A DNA stretch of 64,000 nt from Entamoeba invadens IP1 (lineage: Eukaryota; Evosea; Mastigamoebida; Endamoebidae). Both the position numbers and the translations under genes were made by a program. Positions 10,966-22,128 of this stretch are shown one piece after another. Location of the stretch: the NCBI RefSeq assembly GCF_000330505.1, contig NW_004440445.1, positions 165,424-229,423 of the forward strand, written 5' to 3'. The notes under the pieces are model-generated. The model searched no databases. It worked only from the letters and a program-made list of their open reading frames with translations, and had not been told where the DNA came from. Numbering within the stretch: position 1 is the first letter of the stretch; each line of letters starts with the position of its first letter.

Positions 10966-11075
10966 TGAAAAATAACGGCAGAACGCAACAAGTGATCCAT
11001 CGAATCGAATAAATTATAATTCGAAAAAAGGTCCATAAAAGTAATACATAATTCTAAAACAACTCAAAACTGAAA

Positions 11076-14000
11076 ATGGTGTTTTTTCTTGCATTGTGCA
11101 TTTTTTTAACCAATTCAGTAGTTTCTCCTGGATGCAAAATGGTGATTACGGGAACGGATTATTGTAGTGAGTGTAACACTGGGTATGACCCAAACGACTT
11201 GCAGTGTCAAATGTGTCAAAGTATGGATCCTCATATCCCAATAACACCGACAAACCCCCTCTATTTGAAAAACAACAATGAAGAATGTGTTCCAGTATCA
11301 GTGAATACAACTGAAGAGTTATACAATGGGTATTTGACAAATAAAAGGTTGAATATAAACGAACAATATAAAGTTCCACAAAGTGATATTAAATTATACC
11401 ACTCGCCTTGTTCTGAAAAGAGAATCAATAGAAATGTATTTGGTTATGGGGCTTGGGTTTCCTTTAATTCGACCACACAAAACGATTTTGATACCAAATA
11501 TATCAAAGTTGAATGGGAACAGAATTTCTCTGTGGACGTTATATATTTGGAAAATGAAGAAGTAGTCTGTCATACTGCTGGAGACTTTTTAACATCACAG
11601 AGTTTTGGTATAATTACTTATAACACAGTGTATTATGCATTTGTGTGGTCAAATACCATTCCGACAAACACTCCAATTATCACTGTAGAAACGATGAGAA
11701 AGGAGAAATACCATATTGACATCGATGAACCATTATTACGTGCAATAGCAAATTCACCGAATGGGTATCACAAAACAGTGAGAATGGGTGAATGTGATTA
11801 CATCCGCTCTGTATGTTCAGGGAGCATTTATAAGACTTTAAAAATACATATTGCGTCTGTGTACGAAGATATGAATTTTCAAGTCAAAAATTTGGACCGG
11901 AAGTATCGAATGGTCGAAGATGTGAAAATACTAAATAACTCGGATGAGTGTAATTGGTCGATTCGAGGGAGTAAAGAAGGTGCTTTAAGAAAAGAAGGGA
12001 TCACTGATGAACTTTCCTTTGTTATCAAATTTGAAAAGGGGAAAGAGTACTTTGTGAATTACTTTTCGTATGAGTCGATTGCGACTGACCAAATTTTGAT
12101 TAGAAAAGTGTGCGAGGATAACTGTAATGAAAACAGTGGTGCTGGATTTTGTAATAAGAAAACGGGCGAATGTGTGTGTAGTATACACAAATATGGAAAG
12201 AAATGCAGAGATATATGTTACAACACAAGTACAAAAGTATTTAATTTAGAATACGGAGACTCCAAATTGTTATGTAGATATGGGGAGAGTGGATGTGATG
12301 AAGATTGTCAGTGTAGTGATGGATATACTTTTGAAAACCAGATATGTGTTCCAAATTCATGTTATAACAACACCATCACCAATATGGAGTGCTTACGAGG
12401 TGATGCACATTGCACATCAACGTGTACATGTGAATTTGGATATAAGTTAATTTCGGATAATGTAACACATGTCTGTGTTTCTGTCTTATGTGGTAACAAT
12501 AGATATGATGATGGCGAAGAAGTTTGTTTAATTTCATATACAATAGTAATTTAAATGAATAAATAACAAATAGTGTGATGGTGGGAATACATGTAACGTA
12601 TACTGTAAATGTGTACAAGGTTATCGACCAAGAGGAAATGGGAAATGTTACGACTCTGGGATGACGTACTGGTTAATGGCAGTGTGTTCATTTGTATTTG
12701 TAGCGTTTGTGGTGTTTATTATTGCAGTTCTTGTTGTTGTGATATTCATGAGACAATTCAAAAGAAGACAAATCGACTTTAAAAAATATTTGCAGATCCA
12801 ACCAATATACTTCTACGATATTATAGGTTCCTCCGAAATTACTAAAACATCGAAAGTGTTTGCCTACCCAAATAAACTTGATTTTGGAAACGATGACACG
12901 CCAAGCAATATCAACGAGACTCGATTTGAAAAGGTTATATTGACAAATAAAACAAAGCACCATGCGATGTTTGTTATTCACACAACAAACAGTCCAAAAT
13001 ACAGATTTTATTTTGAGCCACAAATTGTGTATTTATCACCAAAGAGAAATAAGGAGATAACAGTGTATATGACACTGTTCTGTACAAGCCACATTCTTGG
13101 AATGAAAATCCATTACACGGTGTATATATCTGATAACATTAAAACTCTTCACAAAATTGAGGAATTACTTTACGACAAAACATTTGAGACATTCAGTCTG
13201 GATGACAAAGAAGAAATGTCACTTTTAATGCAAAAGGTGAAAGAAAAGCATCACGGACACTTCACAATTACCACAGAAGCTAATCGCTCGACTTCCATTG
13301 ATATTGATGAAATCGAAATTGCTGACAGACCAATTGGTGATGGTGCAAATGGTGTGGTGTATTTGGGGCTCTACCGAGGAGCATATGTCGCTGTTAAAAC
13401 GTTTAATTGGGAAAATTTAACAGAGGAAGAGTCACTGAATTTGAAAGAGAAAGTGGACAACGAGTGTAAGATGATGGAGAAACTACGAAATCCATTTATA
13501 GCAAATTATATTGGTGCAGTGACTTATATCCCACAAGTCTCTATGATAACCGTCTTCTTTGAATTGGGCAGTCTAGCAGAGTACATTCGAAGGAACAATG
13601 ACTTTAATGTGATACTTCCTTATAAATACAAATTGCGAGTGATGTACGACTGTGCAAGGGGAATGGCCTTTTTGCACCAAAATAAGATCATCCATCTTGA
13701 TTTGAAGCCAGACAATTTACTTGTCAATTCATTCTGGTCGCAGACGTCTTCTGCTGTTATTAAAATCACTGACTTTGGAACGTCTAAGATTTTTGCTGAT
13801 AGAACGTCTGATAAAGGACTTGGAACACCAATTTATGTCTCTCCAGAGTCTTATAGTGATATTTATAATGAAAAGTGTGACGTCTATTCATTTGGGATAA
13901 TGGCTTGGGAATTGTACTATGCAGAAGAACCATGGAAGGATACAAAGTCTCTCTTTGATATTAAAGATCATGTCTTAAAAGGAATACGTCCCCCATTGAA

Positions 14001-14232
14001 TGGGAATTGTCCTGTTGACTATTCAAAATTAATTAAAAAATGTTGGGACAATGATCCTAATGAACGACCTGAGTTTAATACTATCTGTTCTGATGTTAAT
14101 GATATGTCTACAAATATTGAAAATGTAACTAATGAAGAAGACAATATCTACGAAGAAAAATTGAATGAAGTTGTTAAAATGAAAAAGGAAAGGGTAACCA
14201 GTTTATTGAAAAGAGATGGCGATGAAGATTAA
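11076..14232 (+). CDS. Transmembrane receptor-like kinase (TMK family)
   Basis: Exons 11076-12521 and 12574-14232 (52-bp intron, GTTTGT...TAG) give 1034 residues. There is a signal peptide (MVFFLALCIFLTNSVVS), an ectodomain of about 490 residues with Cys-rich EGF/furin-like modules near the membrane, and one membrane helix at 512-541. An MSP/PapD-like immunoglobulin fold lies at about 577-668, and a tyrosine-kinase-like catalytic domain at about 727-1000. The glycine loop GDGANGVVYLG, the VAVK lysine (Lys757), HLDLKPDNLL (Asp858) and DFGTSK (Asp882) are all present, so the kinase looks active. The usual HRD arginine is replaced by Leu. It is likely to pass an outside signal to cytosolic targets; the ligand is unknown. 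The architecture is that of the large Entamoeba TMK family. Confidence 0.9.
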
Positions 14233-14755
14233 TATGTGTTTGATTGTTTGTCCGTTTTAATAGTTTTATTGTGAGTTTTACTTTGAGGTATTCTTGCGTC
14301 AAAGTTTTCAATCGAGGTATTGATTATAAAATTTAGTATAATGGTAATTCAAAATTATTATTAAATTATAATACCCAAATCATAAAAACTATATTTTTAT
14401 ACTTAATATATTATTGATGGTGGTCATTTTATTTTTGAGATTACGGTTTTGGATTTTGAGTTAAAAGTATAGTATAATATAGTTTGAGTTTGATATATAT
14501 TTACCAAAAAAAGAACGACTTAAATAGCGTTTTTTAAAAAAGTCTGAAAATAGGTATATTATTAAAAGTAGTCCCGGAATAATAGGAAAAAAATATCGTA
14601 AATGAATTAAAAATGACTTATTATAAAACCCTTATTAATTTTGAGAAAAAAATAATAACTGGAAAAAGAAAGGTCCGCAAAAACGGGAAAAATAGGTGAA
14701 ATGAACGAGATTTCGGTTGTCGGAAAGAAAACTGGAAACTTGAAAAGTAGGATTG
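14233..14755. other. Intergenic spacer
   Basis: This 523-bp AT-rich stretch lies between kinase stop and the next start codon in the same orientation. No gene seen. It includes the upstream region of the coil-actin fusion. Confidence 0.5.
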
Positions 14756-17700
14756 ATGAGCACAAAAGCGGAAAAGCTGAAGCTCAAAGAAGAAGAGAAA
14801 AAGAAGAAGGAGGAGGAGAAACGGAAGAAAGAGGAAGCAAAGAAAAAAGCAGAGGAAGAAAAGAAACACAAAAAAGAAGAGGAGAAACGGAAGAAAGAGG
14901 AGGAAAAGGAAAAAAAGAAACTCGAGAAAGAGAAAAAGGAACAAGAAAAGCACCACAAAGGAGGACACGAAACTGAAAAGCGTTTGTTATTGTTTATAAA
15001 AAGTTGAAAAAATCTCGATTGAGAACAGAGAGATAAGTTGAGTGGCATTAACAAAAAGAAAAGGTTGAAAAGGAGAAACCAAAGGACGAAATTAAAGAGA
15101 AAGAAAAGACTGAAAAAGATGAAAAGGCAAAAAAAGAGGAAGAAGAGAAAAAACGTTTGTTGAGATGTTTAAAAACACTTTTAACAACGCACATGTTTTT
15201 AGTGTTCTGAAAAAGTTACTGATAAATAGAAAAGGAAGCCGCTGAGGCCAAAGCCAAAAAAGAAGAAGAGGAAAAAGTAGCCAAAGAAAAAGAAGCTGCT
15301 GAACAAAAAGCTAAAGAGGAAGCTGCTGAAAAGGAGAAATTGGAGAAAGAAAAAGCAGAGAAAGATGCCGAAGAAGCCAAAAAGAAAGAGGAAGAAGCTG
15401 CCAAAGAGAAAGAAGCGAAAGAAAAGGCTGAGAAAGAGGAACAAGAAAAAGCAAAGGAAGCTGCTGAACAAAAGGCAAAAACGGAAGTTGTTGAAAATGA
15501 TAAATTAAACAAAGAAATAATAGAGAAAGCAAACGAAGATGTTGAAGCTGCCAAAAAGAAAGAAGAACAAGAGAAACAAGAAGCCGACAAAAAGAAAGCT
15601 GAAGAAGAAGCCGCTAAGAAAAAGGAAGAGGAAGAAGCAGCTGCTAAAAAGGCTGAAGAAGAACGCGTTGAAAAAGAAAAGGCCGAAATTGAAAAAGCAA
15701 ACAAGGAAGCCGCTGAAAAAGAGAAGAAAGAGGCCGAGGAAGCTAAAGCAAACGAAGAGAGAATTGCCAAAGAGAAAGCTGAACAAGAAGCAAAGCTTGA
15801 AGCTGAAAGAGTTGAGAAAGAGCGTCTTGAAAAGGAAAAGCTCGAGCAAGATCGACTTGCTAAGGAAAAAGAAGAGGCTGAGAAATTGGAGAAAGAAAGG
15901 CTTGAGAAGGAAGCAGCTCAAAAAGCCGAGGAAGAACGCATTTTAAAGGAAAGGGCTGAAGCCGAAAGAATTGAGAAGGAGCGTCTTGAACGTGAAGCAG
16001 CAGAAAAATTGGAAAAAGAAAGACTCGAACAAGAGAGAGTAGCAAAAGAAAAGGAGGAAGAGGAGAGAAAAGCAAAAGAGCTTGCGGAAAAATTGGCACG
16101 TGAAGAAGCTGAGAAATTAGAAAAGGAGAGAATTGAAAAGGAGGTTGCCGCGAAATTGGAACAAGAACGCGTAGCCAAAGAAAAAGCTGAGGCTGAAAGA
16201 ATTCTAAAAGAAAAGGAAGAGAGTGAACGTCTTGAAAAAGAAAGACTCGAGCAAGAGAAGATCGCGAAAGAAAAGGCTGAGAAAGAGGAACAAGAGAAAG
16301 CTGTTGCTGAACAAAAGAAAAAGGAGGAAGAAGAAAAAGCAAAAAAAGCTGCCGAAGAAGCTCAAAAGAAAAGCCAACCAATTCCCACACTTGGAAACCA
16401 ACCAGGTCTTGGTATGGGAATGGGTTTAGGAGCATCTCAACCTGGCTTGGGTGCTAAACCACCAGGACTTGGGCAGCCTGGATTGGGGGGAATGGGTCTC
16501 GGAGCGCAACCAACACCGCAACCAAGCCTTGGAATGGGAATGGGCGCGCCTGGACTGGGACAGCCAGGATTAGGAATGGGGGCACCTCAACCCGGTTTAG
16601 GTGCTAAACCTCCAGTACTGGGGCAGCCTGGTTTAGGAGGAATGGGACAACCAGGTCTCGGAATGGGAGCACCCCAAGGGGGTTTAGGTGGCATGGGACA
16701 ACCTGGACTTGGCGCGAAGCCACCTGGGTTGGGTTTAGGGGCTCAACCTGCTGGACTTGGTTCACAATCAACACAACAACCGGGGCTTGGAATGGGAATG
16801 GGTGCACCTCAACCGGGATTAGGAGGAATAGGAGCAGCACAACCTGGCTTGGGTGTTAAACCACCAGGACTTGGGCAGCCCGGATTGGGAGGAATGGGTC
16901 TCGGAGCGCAACCAACACCGCAACCAAGCCTTGGAATGGGAATGGGCGCGCCTGGACTGGGACAACCAGGATTAGGAATGGGAGCAGCACAGCCAGGCTT
17001 GGGTGGCATGGGACAACCTGGACTTGGTGCAAAGCCACCTGGATTGGGACTTGGTGCTCAACCTGCTGGACTTGGATTGGGAGCACAACCATCGGGGTTG
17101 GGGCTCGGTGCACCTTCTGGAGGACTTGGATTGGGAGGCGCTCCAACTGGTTTGGGATTGGGTGGTGGACAGCCCACAGGTCTCGGGCTAGGCGGAGGGC
17201 AACCAGCAGGACTTGGACTTGGTGGAGGACTTGGGATGCCAGGACTCGGAATGGGCGGTGGATTAGGTATAGGTGGAATGCCAGCGATGGGCGGTATGCC
17301 AGGGCTTGGTGGTATGGGTGGATTACCCGGTATGGGTATGCCAGCTATGGGAGGAATGCCAGACATGGGAGAGATTGAAAAGCCCGAGGAAACTGCTGGT
17401 GGAGAGCAACCAAAAAAGAGAAAGAGACAAAAGAAGAAAATTATGATTTCACAGTCAGCCTTTTTCACACACGAAAACGAAGAAAAAGCAAACGAGACAC
17501 TTTCAAGAATCCCCGATGACGCAGTCATTGTGTTTGATTGTGGCAGTTCGTTTATTAAAGTTGGAACAGGGGGAGGAGAACAACCAAAGAAAGTCATTCC
17601 CAACTGTTACTGCAAGATTGATGATGAAGAAGCAGAAAATGGTGTGAGGTATGAGTTTGGATACAAAGCAATTGATGAGGATGAAGGGCTTGTGTGGCCA

Positions 17701-18600
17701 CTTGACCCACGAAAGGAAACTGATTGGGACGGGTTCTTTTCGGTTATTCAAAACATATATCAGAATGAGTTAAACGGATGTGATCCAGCCGCCCATCCAG
17801 TAGTCATGACTGAACTTCCAAGTATGAATGAAGCTGCGACAGAGCGTTTGAAAGTTATGATGTTCAATGATTTGAATGTTCCATTCTTAAAGATCGTCAA
17901 CCCAGCTTTGATGGCGTTGTACGCAGAAGGCAAAGAGACTGGTATTGTTGTTGAAATTGGGAACAGAATGCAAATAGTTCCAGCAGTTGATGGGTATGTC
18001 ATTGACAGTGCTATTGAAAAGATCAAAGGAAACGTCTCAGGTCTTACTGAGTACATGTCCAGACTCTTGAGAGCATGTGGATACATTTACACAACTTCTG
18101 CTCAAATGGAATTGGTGAGAGCAATCAAGGAAAGTGTGTGTTACGTTGCTTTGGATTATGATTCTGAAATGAAGAGAAAAGCAAAAGAAGTGATGAAGGA
18201 GTTTGTAGTGCCAGGTAACGAGCAGGCAAGCAAATTTTTCCAAGAAAGATTCCAATGCCCTGAAGCACTTTTCCAACCCGAAAAGGTCGGCTTGGATACA
18301 CTCGGTGTTCCGGAGATGGTCTTTAATACAATCAAAAAATGCCCATTGACATCGAGAAGACCATTGCTCCAACACATCGTATTGGCTGGTGGATCAACTT
18401 TATTTGAAGGTTTACCAGAAAGACTCGAAAAGGAGCTCAAGAGACTCTGTACCGAAAATAAGATGAATCCAAGAGACGTCAAAATTATATCGTTACAAAA
18501 CAGAAAGTACTTGGCGTGGGTAGGTGCATCTTTGTTGGCCGGAATGAGCACTTTGCAAGATGACGAAACGTGCACAAAGGATCATTATAGCAATCAGTAA
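14756..18600 (+). CDS. Charged-helix / PGLG-repeat / actin-fold fusion protein
   Basis: Exons 14756-14981, 15059-15154 and 15230-18600 join in frame (both introns begin GTTTGT) to 1230 residues. Residues 1 to about 488 are Lys/Glu/Ala-rich with almost no helix breakers, either a coiled coil or a single alpha helix. Residues about 490-830 are a Gly/Pro/Leu/Met repeat built on PGLG and GLGMG. After a basic linker (KKRKRQKKK), residues about 867-1230 form an actin fold: AVIVFDCGSSFIKVGTGGG (phosphate 1), GIVVEIGNRMQIVPAVDGY (phosphate 2, lacking the usual Asp), HIVLAGGSTLFEGLPERL (adenosine motif) and YLAWVGASLLAGMSTLQ. The single frame spans all three parts, so this is a real fusion. It may be a cytoskeletal cross-linker or scaffold (inference). 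I know no standard family with this layout. Confidence 0.85.
16441..16987 (+). repeat. Duplicated PGLG-coding segment
   Basis: Two near-identical stretches of about 140 bp start at 16441 and 16843, 402 bp (134 codons) apart, differing at only a few mostly silent positions. Both encode GLG-KPPGLGQPGLGG followed by the same TPQPSLGMGMGAPGLG block. This is an in-frame internal duplication within the repeat domain of the coil-actin fusion, recent compared with the looser PGLG units around it. Confidence 0.75.
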
Positions 18601-19400
18601 TGTAAGACATTTTTCGTTCATTTCATTGTAGTTATAGTTAATAGTTATACAATCATAACGATATTTTTATTATACAATTTCAATTGCATTTTAAAAAATA
18701 TTAATTTGACAATAAATAAAACATTTCTCTGGAAATATTTATATAAAAATGTTTTCTTATTAGTTTGTTTTTTAATTATCTATGGTTTTACAAAAAATTA
18801 AAAATAAATTTATATTAAAAAAAATAAGACTCTATTAAGTTAATCATAAATTAAAGTGAACAACTTGACATGAATGTTCAAAATCCAACTTGTTAGAGTT
18901 GTTGTTTAAATTACACTCCATGTAATATTTTTCATTATTAACACAAATTATAAGAGATATTCTTATTAAAAAGGTATTGTTTAAAAAAAAAACAATTAAT
19001 TAAAAAAATATTGGGATATTATCCCGAAAAAATAGAAAAAATTGTAATTACCAGACACAGAAATATTTTTATTTGAGAAAATAATTTCAGAAATTAACAC
19101 AAAATGAAATACAATACACAATTTTATCGCAATTCATCAATTCGACAAACTCGAAAAGGAGATTTTTAACAAATAGTCATAATAATTTGATAACATTTCC
19201 TACGCAATCAGGAAAATAATGCGATTAGATAATGAAGAAATTCCATTTTCAGATCAATTCCCACTCTTTCTGAAATGAACAACAACTTACACAAGCTTGG
19301 GCTGAAAAGAGAGAAACCCAAAAAGACAAAAAGGTCGTCAAGTTCAATTTGAAATAAGCGGAACTATATAAGCTGGAACTGTTACGAAATATTAAAAAAA
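18601..19400. other. Intergenic spacer before histone H4
   Basis: This 800-bp AT-rich region between two plus-strand genes shows no coding frame or RNA gene that I can support. The last 150 bp are less AT-rich and should hold the H4 promoter. Confidence 0.5.
19365..19372 (+). promoter_or_regulatory. TATA-like box of histone H4 gene
   Basis: TATATAAG sits 36 bp before the ATG, a distance that suits the very short 5' leaders of Entamoeba mRNAs. It is preceded by GGAAC. Confidence 0.45.
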
Positions 19401-19760
19401 ATGGCGACCGATACAGGTAGTGGAAGAGGAAAAGGTGGAAAGGGTGTCGTTCTTGGAAAGGGTTCGAAAGGGGCCAAAGGCTCGAAGGGAGGAAAGAGAA
19501 TCAGAACCAAACCAGGACAACAAGACGCTCTTAAAGGTATTACCAAGCCAGCTATCAGAAGACTTGCTCGTAGAGGTGGTGTGAAGAGAATTAACGGACT
19601 TGTTTATGAGGAAACTCGTAACGTCCTCAAGCAATTCTTGGAACAAGTCATAAGAGATTCGGTCACTTACACAGAGCATGGGAAGAGAAGAACAGTGACT
19701 GCTATGGATGTCGTATATGCGCTTAAAAGACAGGGCAGAACCCTTTATGGCTATGCTTAA
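19401..19760 (+). CDS. Histone H4
   Basis: An intronless 119-residue protein. The globular domain is plainly H4: [20 protein letters not shown], then [18 protein letters not shown] and [22 protein letters not shown]. The N-terminal tail is about 16 residues longer than the usual 103-residue H4 and differs in sequence ([19 protein letters not shown]), keeping the Gly-Lys acetylation-type repeats. It packages nuclear DNA as (H3-H4)2 in nucleosomes. Codon use is richer in C and G at third positions than in its neighbours, fitting high expression. The extended tail agrees with the divergent H4 known from Entamoeba. Confidence 0.97.
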   Translation: MATDTGSGRGKGGKGVVLGKGSKGAKGSKGGKRIRTKPGQQDALKGITKPAIRRLARRGGVKRINGLVYEETRNVLKQFLEQVIRDSVTYTEHGKRRTVTAMDVVYALKRQGRTLYGYA

Positions 19761-20142
19761 ATTTCTTTGTGTTCTTGTTGATTTTTAGCGTTTTTTTATC
19801 TTTTCAAACAGCAATTTGGGGTGTCTTGGCATGTTCCATTCGTTCTTATTGTTCTAGAATTGTGGGGTTCTCTCTTTTTGAGAGGCTTTTTGTTTTTCGA
19901 AATGTTATTATGGCGAGCAGTTTAACAGAAAAGAAACGTTTTATTTTTTGAGATAATCAACTTTTGATGGAAAAATTGAAAGAGATGAAAATTGAAAAAA
20001 TCATTTTTAATTTCAAGAAAATGTCAACTTTTCAACAATTTGATAATAGTAAACTTTAATAGTTTATTGAAAAGTAAACATAATAGATTATTATTTATAA
20101 TTTAATTATATAGTTAAATAATAACAAGTAAACAACAAAGAA
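19761..20142. other. Intergenic spacer between convergent genes
   Basis: This 382-bp AT-rich spacer separates the H4 stop from the transporter stop. It has no hairpin or poly-A signal clear enough to mark; the T-rich stretch after the H4 stop may serve 3'-end formation. Confidence 0.4.
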
Positions 20143-22128
20143 TTACAAGGAGGAAGGACGAAGTACCTCGAAAACTAACCAAGGCATTGTCACGGAAAGG
20201 ATCATCGAAAGAATCATTAATGGTGTTCCGAATACAACGAAATCGCTGATGGAATAATCGGCGACTTCCATGACCATCATGTTAGTTTGATAGCCGATTG
20301 GAAGAACAAATACCTCGCTTGCAGCCAACATCATAGTGTACATTCCACTCTTAAGACCAATGATTTGCCCCCGTTCTTGGCCCAATGGATCTTTCCCCCA
20401 ATAAGCGGCCCATACCACTGGAAACATCACAGCTACAACTGCTGTATTGCTTAGTGGTTGCGTCAGCAACAAGGTGGGGATATACAAAGCTGCCAACACA
20501 CCTAATTTGCCAAAAGGCGAGAACAACCGAGTCAATGTGAGTGCAAGTAAAGACCCCGAGTTAGTCTTAACCATTGCAGTAGAAAGCCCAAACGAAGCGC
20601 CTAAAATACAGAAGAGTGGAATGTCAATCGCACCAAAAAACTCTTCGACCGTCAACACACGAAATATCAGTAGAAGTAATACACTGAAAAGGGCGTATTC
20701 AACCAAATTGCCAAACTCAAAGACATCCATAAGAATAGGAAAAGCAAGTGCTATCACTGCTACCAACGTTTTATACAATGGAACATCAACGAGATATACT
20801 ATATCAAGCGGTTTCGCTATTAAAAATGGTGTTGGGAAGGTTTTCGAGTACTTCTGTGGAACAGCGACAATCCATGACCGACTTGGAAACACCACCTCCT
20901 TATCCTCACGACCCGTCACGCCAATTATACTATATTGAATATTGTGGGGAAGCTCCCTCTCGTCTTTTGGCAAACACACTTCATAAAACGAGAACGCTGT
21001 TTGTGTGATGTGATCTATTTTTGGATCATCCAGTTTTAAACCCTTTTGACAGAGAACATCGGACATACTTCGCTGTGGTATTTCGTAGATTAAAATATCA
21101 TTCTCTTGTACAACAACGTCTGTTGTTAATTCAATACCCGAACGGTACTTTTCAATGGTACTGTTTTCTGATATCATTTCAGAAGAGGAGGAACTTGTAT
21201 TTGTTTCGATGTTACTGGTTGAACTTTTAAATGAAGTGATATTGGGTTGGGTTATAGAAAAATAGATTGAGTCCGGACTCTTCTCTTGTTCAAGTACAAT
21301 AGGCACTGTCTCCTCAAGTTTTTTGCCGTCTTCTTCCTTCAAAAATTCTTCGTAGATATCTTTTCTTTTGACTGCAACGACTCGTCCATTCGGTGGGTTA
21401 CACAAAGGTGTTTGGTGCAAATGTGTTCCAATGAATTGGTTCTCCTTCGTCACTTTCATGTGTACAAAAAACGTTTTCTCGTGTTTCTTTTCTTTCTCTT
21501 TCTTTTCTTTGTTTCTGTCAAGCAGTGATGTGCAAAAACAGCAGTACAAATACCCAACAATGGCAACAGGACACGCAACTAGTCCAATTTCAAAGAGCGG
21601 CATCTCAAATTTCAAATTCATATGAAACAGCGAATTTGTTTTGGAGACTTGTTGGTAGACCAACCCACGCCCAACCAAATTCGTTGAAGTTCCCAATATA
21701 GAGTTCATCCCACCAAATATAGCACAGAACGACACAGGCATTAACATTTTCTTTGCTGAATGCCCAGAAGTTTTTGCCCAAGTCTGGATGAGTGGAATCG
21801 ACATAGCCACAACAGGCGTGTTGTTGAGGAATAAGGAGAGGGCCATCACAAATGGCAAAAAGCGCATTGCGCTTGGAAAGACGTAATATTGCTTTGTTGA
21901 TGGCAATAAGAAGTGGACCATCTTCTCGAGTAATTGTACTTTATTAATGCCAGCTGATAGTATCAATGCTACCATTACCGTTAACGTCGAACTATCAGAA
22001 AAGCCCACAAACGCTTCGTCCAAATCGATCACACCCAATGCTAACAATATCGAGACCGTTAAAAAGACGACGATCCCGGGGTGCACCAAATCAGCAATTA
22101 AAACGGTCATCATCACATCAAATATCAT
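20143..22128 (-). CDS. DASS/SLC13-type anion transporter with cytosolic RCK_C-like insert
   Basis: A single exon of 661 residues, taking the ATG at 22128. Two membrane halves flank a cytosolic region. Each half carries an Asn/Thr hairpin of the divalent anion:sodium symporter type: LFLNNTPVVAMSIPL in the first and TQPLSNTAVVAVMFPVVWA in the second. A GTSTNLVGRGL loop lies in the first half. The central part, about residues 210-450, is charged and Ser-rich. Within it, ENDILIYEIPQRS and SYIIGV-like segments resemble the TrkA-C (RCK_C) domain found in bacterial SLC13 relatives. Expected substrates are sulfate, phosphate or dicarboxylates at the plasma membrane or an endomembrane; none can be chosen from sequence. 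Confidence 0.8.
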   Translation of the reverse strand: MIFDVMMTVLIADLVHPGIVVFLTVSILLALGVIDLDEAFVGFSDSSTLTVMVALILSAGINKVQLLEKMVHFLLPSTKQYYVFPSAMRFLPFVMALSLFLNNTPVVAMSIPLIQTWAKTSGHSAKKMLMPVSFCAIFGGMNSILGTSTNLVGRGLVYQQVSKTNSLFHMNLKFEMPLFEIGLVACPVAIVGYLYCCFCTSLLDRNKEKKEKEKKHEKTFFVHMKVTKENQFIGTHLHQTPLCNPPNGRVVAVKRKDIYEEFLKEEDGKKLEETVPIVLEQEKSPDSIYFSITQPNITSFKSSTSNIETNTSSSSSEMISENSTIEKYRSGIELTTDVVVQENDILIYEIPQRSMSDVLCQKGLKLDDPKIDHITQTAFSFYEVCLPKDERELPHNIQYSIIGVTGREDKEVVFPSRSWIVAVPQKYSKTFPTPFLIAKPLDIVYLVDVPLYKTLVAVIALAFPILMDVFEFGNLVEYALFSVLLLLIFRVLTVEEFFGAIDIPLFCILGASFGLSTAMVKTNSGSLLALTLTRLFSPFGKLGVLAALYIPTLLLTQPLSNTAVVAVMFPVVWAAYWGKDPLGQERGQIIGLKSGMYTMMLAASEVFVLPIGYQTNMMVMEVADYSISDFVVFGTPLMILSMILSVTMPWLVFEVLRPSSL

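Larger units (their letters stand above)
9477..11075. other. Long divergent intergenic region
   Basis: These 1.6 kb separate the minus-strand actin-like gene from the plus-strand kinase gene. Most of it is A/T tracts with no gene. The exception is a less AT-rich island at about 9770-9991, listed separately. Promoters of both flanking genes must lie here. Confidence 0.5.

Noticed and set aside
15020..15045. ACAGAGA motif reminiscent of U6 snRNA
   Set aside because: It is inside an intron of the coil-actin gene and has no other U6 sequence around it.
14621..16401. Several long minus-strand frames rich in Ser, Phe and Leu
   Set aside because: They are complements of the Lys/Glu codons of the coiled-coil region and have no sequence complexity.
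16390..17370. Regular repeat that could suggest a CRISPR-like or satellite array
   Set aside because: Units are in-frame coding repeats of PGLG without spacers; the DNA is eukaryotic.
16604..17603. Minus-strand Pro-rich frames opposite the PGLG repeat
   Set aside because: Reading the reverse of Gly/Pro/Leu codons gives Pro/Asn-rich frames; no independent evidence.
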